A stretch of DNA of 64,000 bases from the NCBI RefSeq assembly GCF_027595985.1, contig NC_073313.1:109734552-109798551 (forward strand), read 5' to 3'. The notes beneath the pieces were generated by a model. It had not been told where the DNA came from. It saw only the letters and a program-made list of their open reading frames with translations, and did not search any database. Positions 1-45,154 of this stretch are shown here, one piece after another (the first letter of the stretch is position 1; every line of letters starts with the position of its first letter). The translations under genes were made by a program, and so were the position numbers. This DNA is from Sorex araneus (lineage: Eukaryota > Chordata > Mammalia > Eulipotyphla > Soricidae).

Positions 1-84
1 AGCATATAGAGTCTCAGGGATCGAACTTGTGTTGGCTGCATGGAAGGCAAGCACCCTAGCCACTGTAGTATCTCTACAACCCCA
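1..84 (-). repeat. SINE (tRNA-headed family A), partial, old
   Basis: Diverged head region with the B-box reverse gggatcgaac and ggcaagcacc. It is cut by the window start. Confidence 0.7.
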
Positions 85-345
85 TCACTTATTTTTTTCT
101 CATTCTGAAAGTTTACTGAAGTCAATGACTTGTGTCCACTACCTACTAAGGAAAAGTGATAGGTGCCTGTAAAGTGATAAATGGCTTGGTTAAAAACGCT
201 AGCAAATATTTTTATCATTTTTTCTTCTAAACAGTTTATAACTTAAGGTGTACTGTCATCTAATTTGTTCAGCAAATATCTATCCCCAACAGTATACCCC
301 AAACACTTTACTGCTCATTATGTTAAGCAGTATGAATACAAAATG

Positions 346-520
346 CTTCTTTTTTTGCTTTTTGGGTCATACCTGGTGATGCACGGCAGTTACTCCTGGC
401 TCTGCACTCAGGAATTACTCCTGGCGGTGCTCAGGGGACCATATGGGATGCTGGGAATCGAACCTGGGTCTGTCGCGTGCAAGGCAAATGCCTTACCCGC
501 CGTACTGTGACTTCAGCTCA
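346..520 (-). repeat. SINE family A, full length
   Basis: The poly-T/gctttttgggtca tail, actcctggcggtgctcaggg body and gggaatcgaacctggg B-box are all present. Confidence 0.95.
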
Positions 521-1103
521 CAAAAACTTCTTAACTAGCAAAAAGATTATGGTGCCATGAAGACAGACATTTGAATTTATTTTGTCTGAACAAAAACATA
601 CAAAAAAGGCTTTTTCTACTTGGGTGTTTAGAGAATGCCGTTCTATTAATGACATTACGTGGAAAATAAAAGAGCTCAAAAGCAGTGTAGTTAGAGGCAA
701 CATTGTGTGTCAAGGTTTGGGATCAAGAAATTTTGGGCGATGCATGCTAAAGAAGATGATAAAATTTTAAAACTGTTCCATTTCACCTACTCCCCCAATA
801 AACAGGCCTCAATAAACTATTAGGTAGTACCCCAACAAATTTGAATTTTAGGGTACCACCTTACAATATAAAGGTCACTCAAAAAGGTAAATCAAGTCAA
901 AATGACCAATTGTATGATAAAGTATAGAATTAGAATTTTATTGGGAACATATAGGCATCAATTTATAATGAACACCTGAAACTTTTACGTGTTATAGTGC
1001 AGTGTCACTTCAATAAAAAATAATAGTAATGTCAAGTTGTGTATCTTTGAATCAAAATAAACTTTTGCCACTTTGAATTGTAATTTTAAAAAGTATGGGT
1101 AAA
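521..1103. other. ALG13 intron, nothing recognised
   Basis: No exon, repeat copy or RNA gene seen. Short ORFs look random. The next stretch, 1366-1888, is equally plain. Confidence 0.5.
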
Positions 1104-1124
1104 ATGAGAGAGAGTGAGAGAGAG

Positions 1125-1164
<40 letters not shown>

Positions 1165-1365
1165 AAAGGTAGTGCCCTGCTACAGTGGGTGGGGTTGGGG
1201 GAGGATGAAGTGAGGTGGGGGAGGGATGCTGGGACCATTGGTGGTGGAAAATGGGCACTGGTGGAAGGATGGGCACTCGACCATTGTATGACTGAAACAC
1301 AAGTACGAAAGTTTGTAAGTCTATAACTGTACCTCATGGTGACTCACTAATACATTTTTTTTAAA
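1104..1365 (+). mobile_element. LINE-1 3' UTR end with expanded GA tract
   Basis: A (GA)n tract (1106-1162) leads into tgctgggaccattggtgg, gggcactggtgga and ctgtacctcatggtgactcac. This is the 3' terminal sequence seen in the other L1 copies here. It is 5' truncated. Confidence 0.8.
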
Positions 1366-1888
1366 AAGTATCGGTAAAGAGGTTATTGATCTGGAATCAG
1401 AGAACCTGATTTTTGGGAAACTCAAGGTATTGTAGGAAGTTAGCGAACAGAGTGCTTAAGATAATTTCCTAAGGAAGCTTGCTGGTTACATCTCTGACAA
1501 AGATCACAAAGAATTGTCTGATACGTAAGGTTACCCAAACCAAAGAGTGCTCAAAATAAAACAGCTTTAATCAGTAAGAATTACATCCCTTTCATAGGAC
1601 ACATTTTTGAGTAAGAATGTGAACAGTTTTAGAGCAGTTTAATAAACAGGTCTTTATCATTTGAAGCCAGGGAGCATTTTTGCTGTAATAGTATAGTTTG
1701 GAGTATTTTGGCATTTGACTTAATTTTAGTTATTTTCAGAGGGTAAGATGGATTTTTTGATTTCTCTTAGCTCTCATATCCATGAAGTCATTTTCTAAAA
1801 GTTCTAATTTTTTACAAATTTGAAAAATAGTACTTTTCTCGTATACTAACAGCAATATGATTAAGATAGTATAACTTTAGTGACTGTT

Positions 1889-2034
1889 TTTGAGCCTCAT
1901 CTGGCAGAGCTCAGGACTTACTCCTGCCTCTCTGCTCAGTGATTACTCCTGGCAGGACTCAGCAGTGATACCAGGGATCAAATCCAGGTGGTTGATGCAA
2001 GGCGAGTGTCTTACCTACTGTACTATCTCTCTAG
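1889..2034 (-). repeat. SINE family A, old
   Basis: gcagagctcaggacttactc and ggatcaaatccaggtgg match the family with many changes. Confidence 0.8.
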
Positions 2035-2117
2035 TGTCAGCCTTACTGATTTTTGGCTTGTAAAAGTCATTGGCAGAAAAATTTTGTTACGAAAATCTAT
2101 TTATCTCACATGTGTAT

Positions 2118-2291
2118 TTTTTTTTTTTGCTTTTTGGATCACACCCAGCAGTGCACAGGGGTTACTCCTGGCTCTGCACTCAAGAATTACTCCTGGGGGT
2201 GCTGGGGGACCATATGGGATGCTGGGAATCGAACCCAGGTCAGCTGTGTGCAAGGCAAACGCCCTACCCGCTGTGCTATTGCTCCAGCCCC
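2118..2291 (-). repeat. SINE family A, first of a tandem pair
   Basis: Full-length copy. The target TCACATGTGTAT precedes it (2106-2117) and TCACATCTGTAT follows (2292-2303). Confidence 0.95.
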
Positions 2292-2303
2292 TCACATCTG
2301 TAT

Positions 2304-2489
2304 TTTTTTAATTTTTTATGTTTTTGCTTTTTGGGTCACACCCGGCGATGCACTGGGATTACTCCTGGCTCTGCACTCAGGAATTACCTTTGGCTGTGCT
2401 CAGGGGACCATATGGGGTGCTGGGAATCGAACCTGGGTCGGCCGCATGCAAGGCAAACGCCCTCCCCTCTGTGCTATCGCTCCAGCCCC
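2304..2489 (-). repeat. SINE family A, second of a tandem pair
   Basis: Full-length copy followed by a third copy of the target, TCACATCTGTAT (2490-2501). Confidence 0.95.
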
Positions 2490-2601
2490 TCACATCTGTA
2501 TTTAAAGTTAAAAAAATCCTGATTACTTTCAGCATACTCGACAAATTATGCTGATTGAAAGAAATTAGAGAAAGGCATTTTATAACACATGTGGATGCTG
2601 A

Positions 2602-3235
2602 AAAATAACTTCTTTTTATTTTTTAATAAAAATTTTATTTGTTTGAATCACCATGTAGAAATTACAATGCTTTCAGGCTTAAGTCTCAGTTATAAAATGC
2701 TGAAACAACCATCCCTTCACCAGTGCCCATATTCCACCACAAAAAAAAACAAAACCCAGTACCACTCCCATCCTCCCCGCCCCCCCCATAACTGAGAAAT
2801 TTCACTTTACTTTCTCTTTACTTTTCAACAAAAACCTCACTATTATTGTTAGGAGTTCCCTACTAGAGTCAGACCTGTTGTGAAGAGATATTAGGTCGCG
2901 GCCGCGCGGTTTTGGGTTTCTGTACTTTTCTGGATTTTCTGTACTTTAGCAACTAAGTCCAGGGAGATTTCTTCCAGATATTGGATCATTGAAAGCTTGT
3001 AACTCTCATCTGTGGTCGTCTTAATATGGCGGTCGCCACGCCTTTCACCCCCGCAAGGAAGAGTCGAGAGAGAGAAATACCTTTCTTCGCCTGAGCAGGC
3101 ATGGGGCGGTGGCGTTCTCCTCAGTCTGGAGACATTCTGTGAGGAGCTGCCCATACCAAAAGTAATTTAGCTGCCCTCTGGAGTCATGCTCGTGCAGATC
3201 ACATCTCGGCAGCAGGCCAAAATAACTTCTTTTTA
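2602..3235 (-). mobile_element. 600 bp modular retroposon with 17 bp target duplication
   Basis: AAAATAACTTCTTTTTA occurs at 2602-2618 and 3219-3235 and flanks a 600 bp insert (2619-3218) on the minus strand. Its 3' part resembles the L1-type tail (reverse of gaatcaccatg... caccagtgcccat). The middle has a tttcaacaaaa... module and a GC-rich NotI-like gcggccgc patch. The 5' part is GC-rich and carries an 87-codon ORF (2891-3154) containing MIQYLEEISLDLVAKVQKIQ. The perfect duplication suggests a young insertion. The family is not known to me. A relative lies at the window end. Confidence 0.75.
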
Positions 3236-3348
3236 AAACGCGTATTCATTTAATTCCATCAGTTTTTGGTTAGCGCCTTAATTTTAAGTGTTTCATATTA
3301 ATAAAATGTCAAGTTTGCTCAGTTGTTCTTTGTGATTTTTTTCTTCAG

Positions 3349-37410
<34,062 letters not shown>

Positions 37411-38989
37411 AATTCAGCAGTATGAACTATTTTTGTATTGCCATTTTTTGATGCTTTGACTTTTAAAAAGTGTTTTATGTTGGTGTTTAAGTGATTTAGG
37501 TTGTTAAGAGTATTTACTATCATATCTTTAAGATTATTTTATCTTTTGATTTAAATAGTGCACTAAAGGAATATTTGGACTGTAAACAAGGAAATTAGGA
37601 TGGAGGTACAACTAGCTCCATGTTGAACATTCTTCATTGTATTCAGCTATCTTTCTGTCAATTAACTTGTCAGCTTTGTATTCACTGACTGTATCTATTG
37701 ATAAAAGGAGTAAGGTATGCTCTTTCCTAAGTTCAAGTAAATAAATTAAAAATTGGAATGACTTTCATCAGTTATGTAAAATAATACACAAAACCACAAG
37801 GTTTTTGCCCCTGAGTCTCTTATAAATGAGAAAACTTGTCAAATTTCTTTAAAAATTATCTGAACTGAGTTGCCTTCTATAATTATCAGTTTTGAAGGTA
37901 GATAAATGCTCTGCTTTAGATTTATTGCATATACTGTTGTTTAATATTGAATTTGTGTTTTCTGCACAGTATTGAGTTGGTGTCATTTGCACAGTTAGCA
38001 TTAAATAAAAATAGCATTTAAAATTGCAAGAGTCACTGAGATTTTCTTCTTTTACTTTTGTGGCAGCATGGAGAACCGGGATGTTTTCATTTCTGAATAC
38101 TTTGGTTAAAAAGAATACGAATTTATAATATAAACTAAGAGGGTCAGTTGACACATTACAATCTCTTAATCTTTAAATTGTTTTAATTGTCTTCTTTAAA
38201 GGTCATTTTTCTCATATTCAGCTCTTCTCTAGACCCAAAAGAACCTTTAACCTCTGAGTCCTTAGTGTTTGAATAGTTGAAAGAACTTAAGTATAATCTA
38301 TTGCAAAGAAGTTATTTTATATGCAGTACACTATTCTAAAGTTAGTTTTTATGTGTTTCACATAAGTGCAAGTTCAGGCTTCTACTACATATTCACATTG
38401 ACCTATGTAGATTATGTTTTATAATTTTGCATCCTTGATCTTGAGTGCTCTACAGGTTGGGATATGTAAACTCTAATATAGGTATGCAAGTATGCACTCA
38501 TCTTTATAACAACCAAATCTATGGTTGCTCATGTTTTTGGTTTCTGCCAATCTCTTGTGTTCTGAGTTTCTGCAGCTTCTAAGTTAATGTTTCAAGGATT
38601 GGTCAAGGTTAAAATATGGAGAAACCCTACTTCAATATTTTTCATGTATCTTTATACTTATGAAATGCATGTAACTCACAGTAGATGATTATCCTAATTT
38701 AAATAGTCCATTGGGGGCAGGTGCTATATGATTTCAGTCTATAGTTTTCTAAATTCAGGAAATACTTAGTCTATTTTTCATGAAATGTCTTTGAAACCTT
38801 TGCAAATGGTTCACTTGTTCAAGGGATTTCTTGAGAATGTGGGTCTGAAAATTGTGTGTTTTTTGAAATAAGAATGCTTTAAATTTCTAGTTTATTTCTT
38901 TAAAAATAAAAACTTGAGGATAGGTTGCTACCTTTCCTTGAGTTCCATTACTAATTCAGTTTAATGAGTTGCTGGTTTTTAACCTGCCC
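37411..38989 (+). other. ALG13 3' UTR and immediate downstream flank
   Basis: This 1.6 kb stretch after the stop codon has no SINE or L1 copy. AATAAA hexamers occur at 37740-37745, 38004-38009 and 38905-38910. The second has a T/G-rich stretch about 40-60 bp downstream and would give a UTR of about 620 bases, which is my best guess for the main end. The exact 3' end cannot be fixed from sequence. Confidence 0.6.
38004..38009 (+). terminator. candidate ALG13 poly(A) signal AATAAA
   Basis: A canonical AATAAA hexamer lies about 600 bases after the stop. A downstream T-rich element with tttacttttgtggc follows around 38050-38065. The earlier hexamer at 37740 is an alternative. Confidence 0.5.
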
Positions 38990-39226
38990 AGTAGCAATGT
39001 AGTCCCGTTCATTGATTTGCTCGAGAGGGCACTAGTAGTTCTCCATTGTGAGACTTGTTGTTACTGTTTTTGGCATATTGAATATGCCACAGTAGCTTGC
39101 CAGGCTCTACCATGCGGGCAGGATATTCTCTGTAGCTTGCTGGGCCCTCGGAGAGGGATGGGGAATCGAACCTGGGTCAGCGACGTGCAAGGCAAACGTG
39201 CTACCCGCTGTGCTATTGCTCCAGTC
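38990..39226 (-). repeat. SINE family B
   Basis: tcattgatttgctcgagagg, ttggcatattgaatatgcc and the shared head. Confidence 0.93.
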
Positions 39227-39251
39227 CACATTTTAGGTTAAAAACAGTAAA

Positions 39252-39469
39252 AATCACTGGCATTGTTATCCTGTTGCTCATTGATTTGTACGAGCAGGCA
39301 CCAGTAACGTTTCTCATTGTGAGAGTTACTGTTTTTGGCATATCCAATATGCCACGGGTAGCTTGCTAAGCTCTGCCGGAGCAATAGCAAGGTAGGGTGT
39401 TTGCCTTTCACGCAGCGGACCCGTGTTCGATTTCTCCGCCCCTCTCGGAGAGCCCGGCAAGCTACCGAA
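39252..39469. repeat. SINE family B with 5' inversion
   Basis: 39252-39377 is the 3' half on the minus strand; 39378-39469 is the 5' half on the plus strand. Together they cover one element once, with the 5' part inverted. Confidence 0.85.
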
Positions 39470-39787
39470 AAATAATAAAATAGTTAATAAAAATGGTTCT
39501 CTACTATTTTTAACCTAAAAAACATAAATTAGTGATTTTGATTGGTATCATTGTTATAGCAAACTGTTGGAATCAACATCATTTACTTTCTATTTAAATC
39601 CTACTAGAACACTCCTTTTTTCCTGTGTATTACTGTTTTGTCTGAGAAATAATCCAGGAGTATATCCCTGACTCTCCTCTAATAAGGATGACGATAATGG
39701 GAGGGTGAAGAAAATCTGAACTGCTGTTTTTTGTAGGCAGTTTCCAGATTAAAAAAATGTTTCTGTTAATATGTAATACTCTTTAAG

Positions 39788-39934
39788 GGGCTAGAGCAAT
39801 AGTCCAGCAGGTAGGGTGTTTGCTTTGCATATTCAGTTCCCAGAATCCCGAGCACTGCCAGGAGTAATTCCTTAGTGCAGAGCCAGGAGAGTAACCCCTG
39901 AGCTTCACTGGGTGTGACCCAAAAAAAGGAAAAA
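39788..39934 (+). repeat. SINE family A, internally deleted
   Basis: TACTCTTTAAG at 39777-39787 and 39935-39945. Confidence 0.93.
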
Positions 39935-39960
39935 TGTACTCTTTAAGACTTCATTTATTT

Positions 39961-40096
39961 GGGGGCTGAAGTTGATAGTACAGTGGTAGGGCATTTGCCT
40001 TGCATGTGGCCAGTCTGGATTTAATCCCTGGTATCCGATATTGCTCACAGAGCCAGGAGTAACCCCTGAGCATCACCAGGTGTGACCCAGAAAGTT
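39961..40096 (+). repeat. SINE family A, internally deleted
   Basis: gggggctgaagttgatagta, then ccaggagtaacccctgag. Confidence 0.88.
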
Positions 40097-40447
40097 TCAA
40101 AAAAGACAACATGTTTAATCAGCCTTGAGTATAAGCATAGTGGTAATATATATACATGCTTATATATATATATCTTTTATATATTACATTTTATTGTCCT
40201 GATGTCACAGAAGCCGTCCTGTTTTTCCTCTGCTCTCAACCAAATGTCATCCACTTAGAGTTGTTGAGAGGAGATAAAATGGTTTATTCTTGTACCTATC
40301 CTTGTATCCTCTTCTTTTGAAATAAATCAGGTTATTCCAAAGGTACATTATTTTCACAGTGAGAAAAAACATTTTATGCTGTATCTATTTTCAAAACTTA
40401 ATTGTGGTTTTCCATCTTCATTAAAAACTAAGAAAATATTGAAACTT

Positions 40448-40610
40448 GGGCCAAAGAGATTGTACCAGGGTAAAATGCTTGCATCACATGCAGCTGACTC
40501 CAGTTCAATCCTTGGCACCATATATGGTCTTCGGAGCACCCCTAAAAGTGATCCCTGAGAAAAGAGTTAAGGGTAAGCATTGACCATTGCTTCATGTGAC
40601 CCATAACCTC
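40448..40610 (+). repeat. SINE family A, old
   Basis: gggccaaagagattgtacca and caccatatatggtct. Confidence 0.75.
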
Positions 40611-41477
40611 CCCATCTCAAAGAAAATACTCAATCTGTTTTACTACTGAAATTCAATGCTTGTGAATTTAAAACATGCTTTACTTCTTTGAAGACATAAT
40701 CTACTTAATTTCGGAATGATTCATGTGAATACCAGATAGTCAGAATGTTAGAGAAAAATTACCATGAGTAAATTGTCCATTGAGGGAAGGTGTTACATGA
40801 GCTTAATCCAGATTTATCAAAATCTGTGACAAATAAAGTCCGTTTTACAGGAAACCTCTTTGAAACTTTCATTTATATTTATGGTAATTAAAAACTCAGG
40901 GCAACTAATAAAGCAGTTTAGCATACCTCCTGTTAATCTCAGTTGTAAACAGATTGAAGGGTATATGGGAGAAACATAACTTCAAGGTAGCATGAACCTG
41001 AATTGGAGTAACTACCTATGGTATATCTAAAACTGCTGTAGTGATAAATTGGGGGCATTGCTTCAAAATTTCCTGGGGAGTAGGGTTTATATATTAAAAT
41101 AAGTTCATGTTAATGATTATTAGATAATAACTGTTTTAGGTTGACTTCAGAAAAACTTCTTAGCAATTGACCATCTGCAAAGGAAATGTTTGCTTCTAAA
41201 ATTGGTAAGAGTTTAGGTTTTTAATTTTTTACCTTGAATCAAAGACTTACAGAATTTTAGAGATTTTGCCATAAAAGGTCTATAGTTACCTCCTTAAAAT
41301 ATGTGAGGATTAGAGGAGATAGGGCTAGGCCTATAGTGTAGGAGATTGATTTGTAAACGTTTTGTTATGTGTAAAAGTATACTGAACCATGGCATTTGTA
41401 GTTGAAACGAACTAGATGAGTAAACCAGTAAACCATTTCTGTTATATTGGTTTGTTTAATGTTTCCCATCACCACAA
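40611..41477. other. intergenic, nothing recognised
   Basis: No repeat or ORF of note. 42331-42861 is similarly plain. Confidence 0.45.
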
Positions 41478-41643
41478 CTTTTTGGGGGGTGGGGGGCACA
41501 CACTGCTCAGAGGCTACTCCTGGCTCTGCACTCAGGAATCACTCCTGGCGACCTTGCAGGACTATATGGGATGCTGAGGATTTGACCCAGCTCAGCCATG
41601 TTGGAGTCAAGTGTCCTACCTGCTGTACTATATCTCCAGCTCC
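41478..41643 (-). repeat. SINE family A
   Basis: aggctactcctggctctgca, then gctgtactatatctccagc. Confidence 0.88.
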
Positions 41644-41664
41644 TCACTAACCCTTTTTCTAATT

Positions 41665-42330
41665 TAATAATTTTTTATATTTTTTTAGTCACATGAGATA
41701 TAGACTTAAAATGCTGTTCATGGTCAGATTTCAGTCATACAGTGTTCCAACACCCATCCCTCCACCAGTGTGCATATGTACTTTTCCCACCACCGGTGTC
41801 TTTAGTTTCCCTCCTGCCACCCTCCCCTCAGTCTGCTTCTATGGCAGGCACTTATCCTCTCTCTCCCTCACTCTCTCTCACCCCTTCCTCCCTTTCCATC
41901 TCTCCCTCCTCTCCCTCTCCTGCTCCCTAGATCTGTCATATCTCTCTCTCTCACTTCCTCCCTTCCTCTTCCTCTACACGCCCCCCTTTTGGGGCCATTA
42001 TGGGGCAATACAGGTACTGAGGTCATCGTGTTCCTGTTTTCAACACACAGTTCTCAGACAGAGTGATTATTTCCAACTATCTTTGTCATGGTGGTCCCTT
42101 CTCTATCCCAACTGTCTTCTCCACCAACATTAAAGCAGGGCTTTCAAGTATGATCCAATCCTCCTGGCCCTTGTTTCTACTGTCCTTGAGTATCGGTCTC
42201 ATGTTACGTTTTTTTAGAATACCCCACAAATGAGTCCAATCATTTTATGTCTCTCCCTCTCCTTCTGACTCATTTCACTCAGCATGACATTCTCCATGTC
42301 GTGCATTTATTAGCAAACTTACCTACCACT
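41665..42330 (-). mobile_element. LINE-1 3' UTR and ORF2 end
   Basis: The reverse L1 tail (ccctccaccagtgtgcat) has a long CT-rich tract (41850-41990), then atttcactcagcatgac, the reverse of the SEM..SE-like ORF2 terminus region. Confidence 0.85.
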
Positions 42331-42861
42331 TTGAATTCAGTTTTTTTCCTATGACTGCCACAGGGTACTTGGAAATGATAAAGTTTACCTTTGAACAGTT
42401 ACTTTGTTTTATGGTTCTTCCCCCCTCCCCCCAGGGAAAGTGCTGGCTCTAGTCACTATGTTTTTTGTGAAACTGTTAAGAGGTGGTAGTGAATAAACTG
42501 AAATGATTCTTACCTATTTAGATTTGTAAGTACTTTAAAATGTTAAAATTGTATTTTAGCCGAACATTATTAGTTAATAGTACTTTTTTATTGGTATTCC
42601 ATGGGTGACCAATCCCTTCACCTAATCACTGAGCATATCTACTCCTGAAGACTTTACACTTCTTACCAAATTATGTAATACAGATTAAAAATTTTTATTT
42701 GTAGAAGCACAGGGGAAAATTCTGCTCCATTATTAGGAATTTAACATTATAGGTTAAAAGAAACTTTTTCCTTGCTAGCTTATTAGCCATGTCAAAGTGA
42801 TATTTTGGGGGATGTTTGGGGCCATATTCTATGGTGATTGGGCCCACTCCAGACTTTTTCA

Positions 42862-43026
42862 CTTTTTTTTGGGTCACATACGGCAATGCTCAGGGGTTAC
42901 TCCTGGCTCTGCATTCAGGAATCACCCCTGGCGGTGCTGGGGGACCATATGGGATGCTGGGAATCGAACCAGACTTGCCCGCGTGCAAGGCAAACGCCCT
43001 ACCTGCTGTGCTATTGCTCCAGCCCC
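42862..43026 (-). repeat. SINE family A
   Basis: Full copy with gggaatcgaaccagacttg. GAGACTTTTTTTT follows. Confidence 0.95.
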
Positions 43027-43032
43027 TGAGAC

Positions 43033-43125
43033 TTTTTTTTTTTTGGAGATCATACAGTGTCAGAGATCAAAATTGGGCCTCTCACATTCGAAACATGTAC
43101 TGCATTCTTTTGAGCTATTTTTTTC
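43033..43125 (-). repeat. possible old SINE remnant
   Basis: gagatcatacagtgtcagag and tcgaaacatgtactgca are weakly similar. Confidence 0.35.
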
Positions 43126-43519
43126 AGCTTTCAAAGAGACAAGTTTTTAATCTTAGTTTTAGCTTTGTAAGGTGAGTAATGATAGAGATTTTCTGTTATT
43201 ACAGCATTGTGGCTATAGATAATGGAACTGAAATGTATACTTAAAACATGTATTATGAGGAGTATCAGACTAAGTATACATACCACAATGAAATAAAGAA
43301 TAAATTAGTTTTACCACATATGTAGCCTTAAAAACACAATTTTTATTAAATTTTCTTGCTTCAACAGTTGAACTTTCATTTTCTTTCATTTCTGTAGCTC
43401 TATTATCCAAAAAGTTATCCTTGTTGTTTGAATCATAGTATAGATTTGGCTTTTAACCTAGTTCTTTTTTTTAGTCACTGGTCTTTCCCAACATTTTGTT
43501 ACCAAAAACATTTTAAGAA

Positions 43520-44950
43520 CAGAAAACTTGAAATAATTACATGATAAATGTTTATCAATCATCTAGACTTCTACAGTTAACATTTTACTATACTTTTCCA
43601 CTTATCCATCTCTAAATCCTTACTGCCAGTGCATTACAACAAAAATTGCAGGATTCCAGTAGACTGCCTTTAGCCTTCAGCATGCATGTTAGAGATCAGT
43701 ATATGTTACAAGATTTTTTTTTGAGGTAATGTTTGCATGCAGTGAAACACAGGTATGTGTTTGTGATGAATTTTAAATTCTGTGAATCTGAAGCCATCAT
43801 TGAGATTTCATTATCATTAGTCCAGACAATTGCATCATGATTCTTTGCAGTTAGTTCCTGCTTCCAGTCCCTATCCTTAGGCAACCTCTGTTCTAATTTT
43901 CTTCCATTAGTTTGTTTCTGAAACTATAAATAAAAGTACCAGTTCCCTCCATTATCTGAAAGTACAGCATTTCTCTGAAACCTTTTGTAAGCCTAAATGG
44001 TGTAAAAACAAAGAGGCAGTTGCCTTTAATATTTGTAGAAAAGGTTTTGAGCATTCTCAGATCGAAAAATAGCCTACTAAATCATGCCAAATAACAAAAT
44101 CCAAGCTAACACTAACAAGAAATAGGAATGAGGTGAAAAGTCCATTGCCTGCGTTATAAAATAGTTCCTCTTTAAGTTTAGAGGTGCCCCACACTGCTCG
44201 GGATACTGTTTTTACAACTTATTCCTAAAATATGCTGAAGACTTAAATTTACTTTTTTGCCATTTGTCATAAAAGCAAAGAACCTCTTTGTATTTTTTTC
44301 CACTTGACAAGATATACTAATGTAGGAAGTTTGTAAAAAAGAAAAAAAAAACAAGCCCCAAATCTTTTATGAGGAAAACTTTCAAAAAATGACAGATACC
44401 TGTATGTGATTCTTTTTGTCGGCTTCTTTCAACATGGTGTACTTTGGGATTAATCCATATTTTGTGCCAGTTTATTTTTACGATTTCTTTATATCACTAA
44501 CAAATATTCTCTTGAACATTTTTGTAGAAGTGTAACATTTTTCTAGAAGTATTTCTAATATTTTCTTGAGTATTATTGGTGTTGTGCATTCAGTGTTATA
44601 CCGACAAGATGTTTTCTCTCGAGGGATGTATTTATGTTAACTGAAATGTCCTTTATATATGTTTAGTTTTGTAAGGAACTACAGGACATTTTCCCAAAAT
44701 GATTATATACCATCTTATACTCCTAAGAAACATATGAGAATTCCATTTTTCATCCCTGTCAACATTTGGTGGCATCAGTTGTTATTTTTGGTGTTTGTGT
44801 AGTAAGTGAGATTTCATTGTGATTTTAATTTGCATTTCCCAGATTGTGTTCAGTCCTTTTTCTAATGCCAGTTATGTATATTCCTTTTTGAAGTATGTTC
44901 AGATCACTTGTGATTTTTTTTTCACTGAGTTGTAGGAGTTCTTTGCATAA
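43520..44950 (-). repeat. ancient L1 fragment
   Basis: Reverse L1 features include aattccatttttcatccctg, aacatttggtggcatcag, tgattttaatttgcatttcc and gttcagatcacttgtgat. It is old, without an open frame. A younger SINE sits just after it. Confidence 0.55.
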
Positions 44951-44969
44951 GCTGTTTGCAGAACTGTTT

Positions 44970-45143
44970 TTTTTTTTTTTGCTTTTTGGGTCACACCTGG
45001 CGATGCACAAGGGTTACTCCTGGTTCTGCACTCAGGAATTACCCGTGGCGGAGCTCAGGGGACCATATGGGATGCTGGGAATCGAACCCGGGTCAGCGTG
45101 TGCAAGGCAAACGCCCTACCCACTGAGCTATTGCTCCAGCCCC
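44970..45143 (-). repeat. SINE family A, perfect 11 bp target duplication
   Basis: CAGAACTGTTT at 44959-44969 and 45144-45154. Confidence 0.96.
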
Positions 45144-45154
45144 CAGAACTGTTT

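Noticed and set aside
1..3348. Search for earlier ALG13 OTU exons
   Set aside because: No sequence here encodes the expected residues before ILLCY, so those exons lie upstream of the window.
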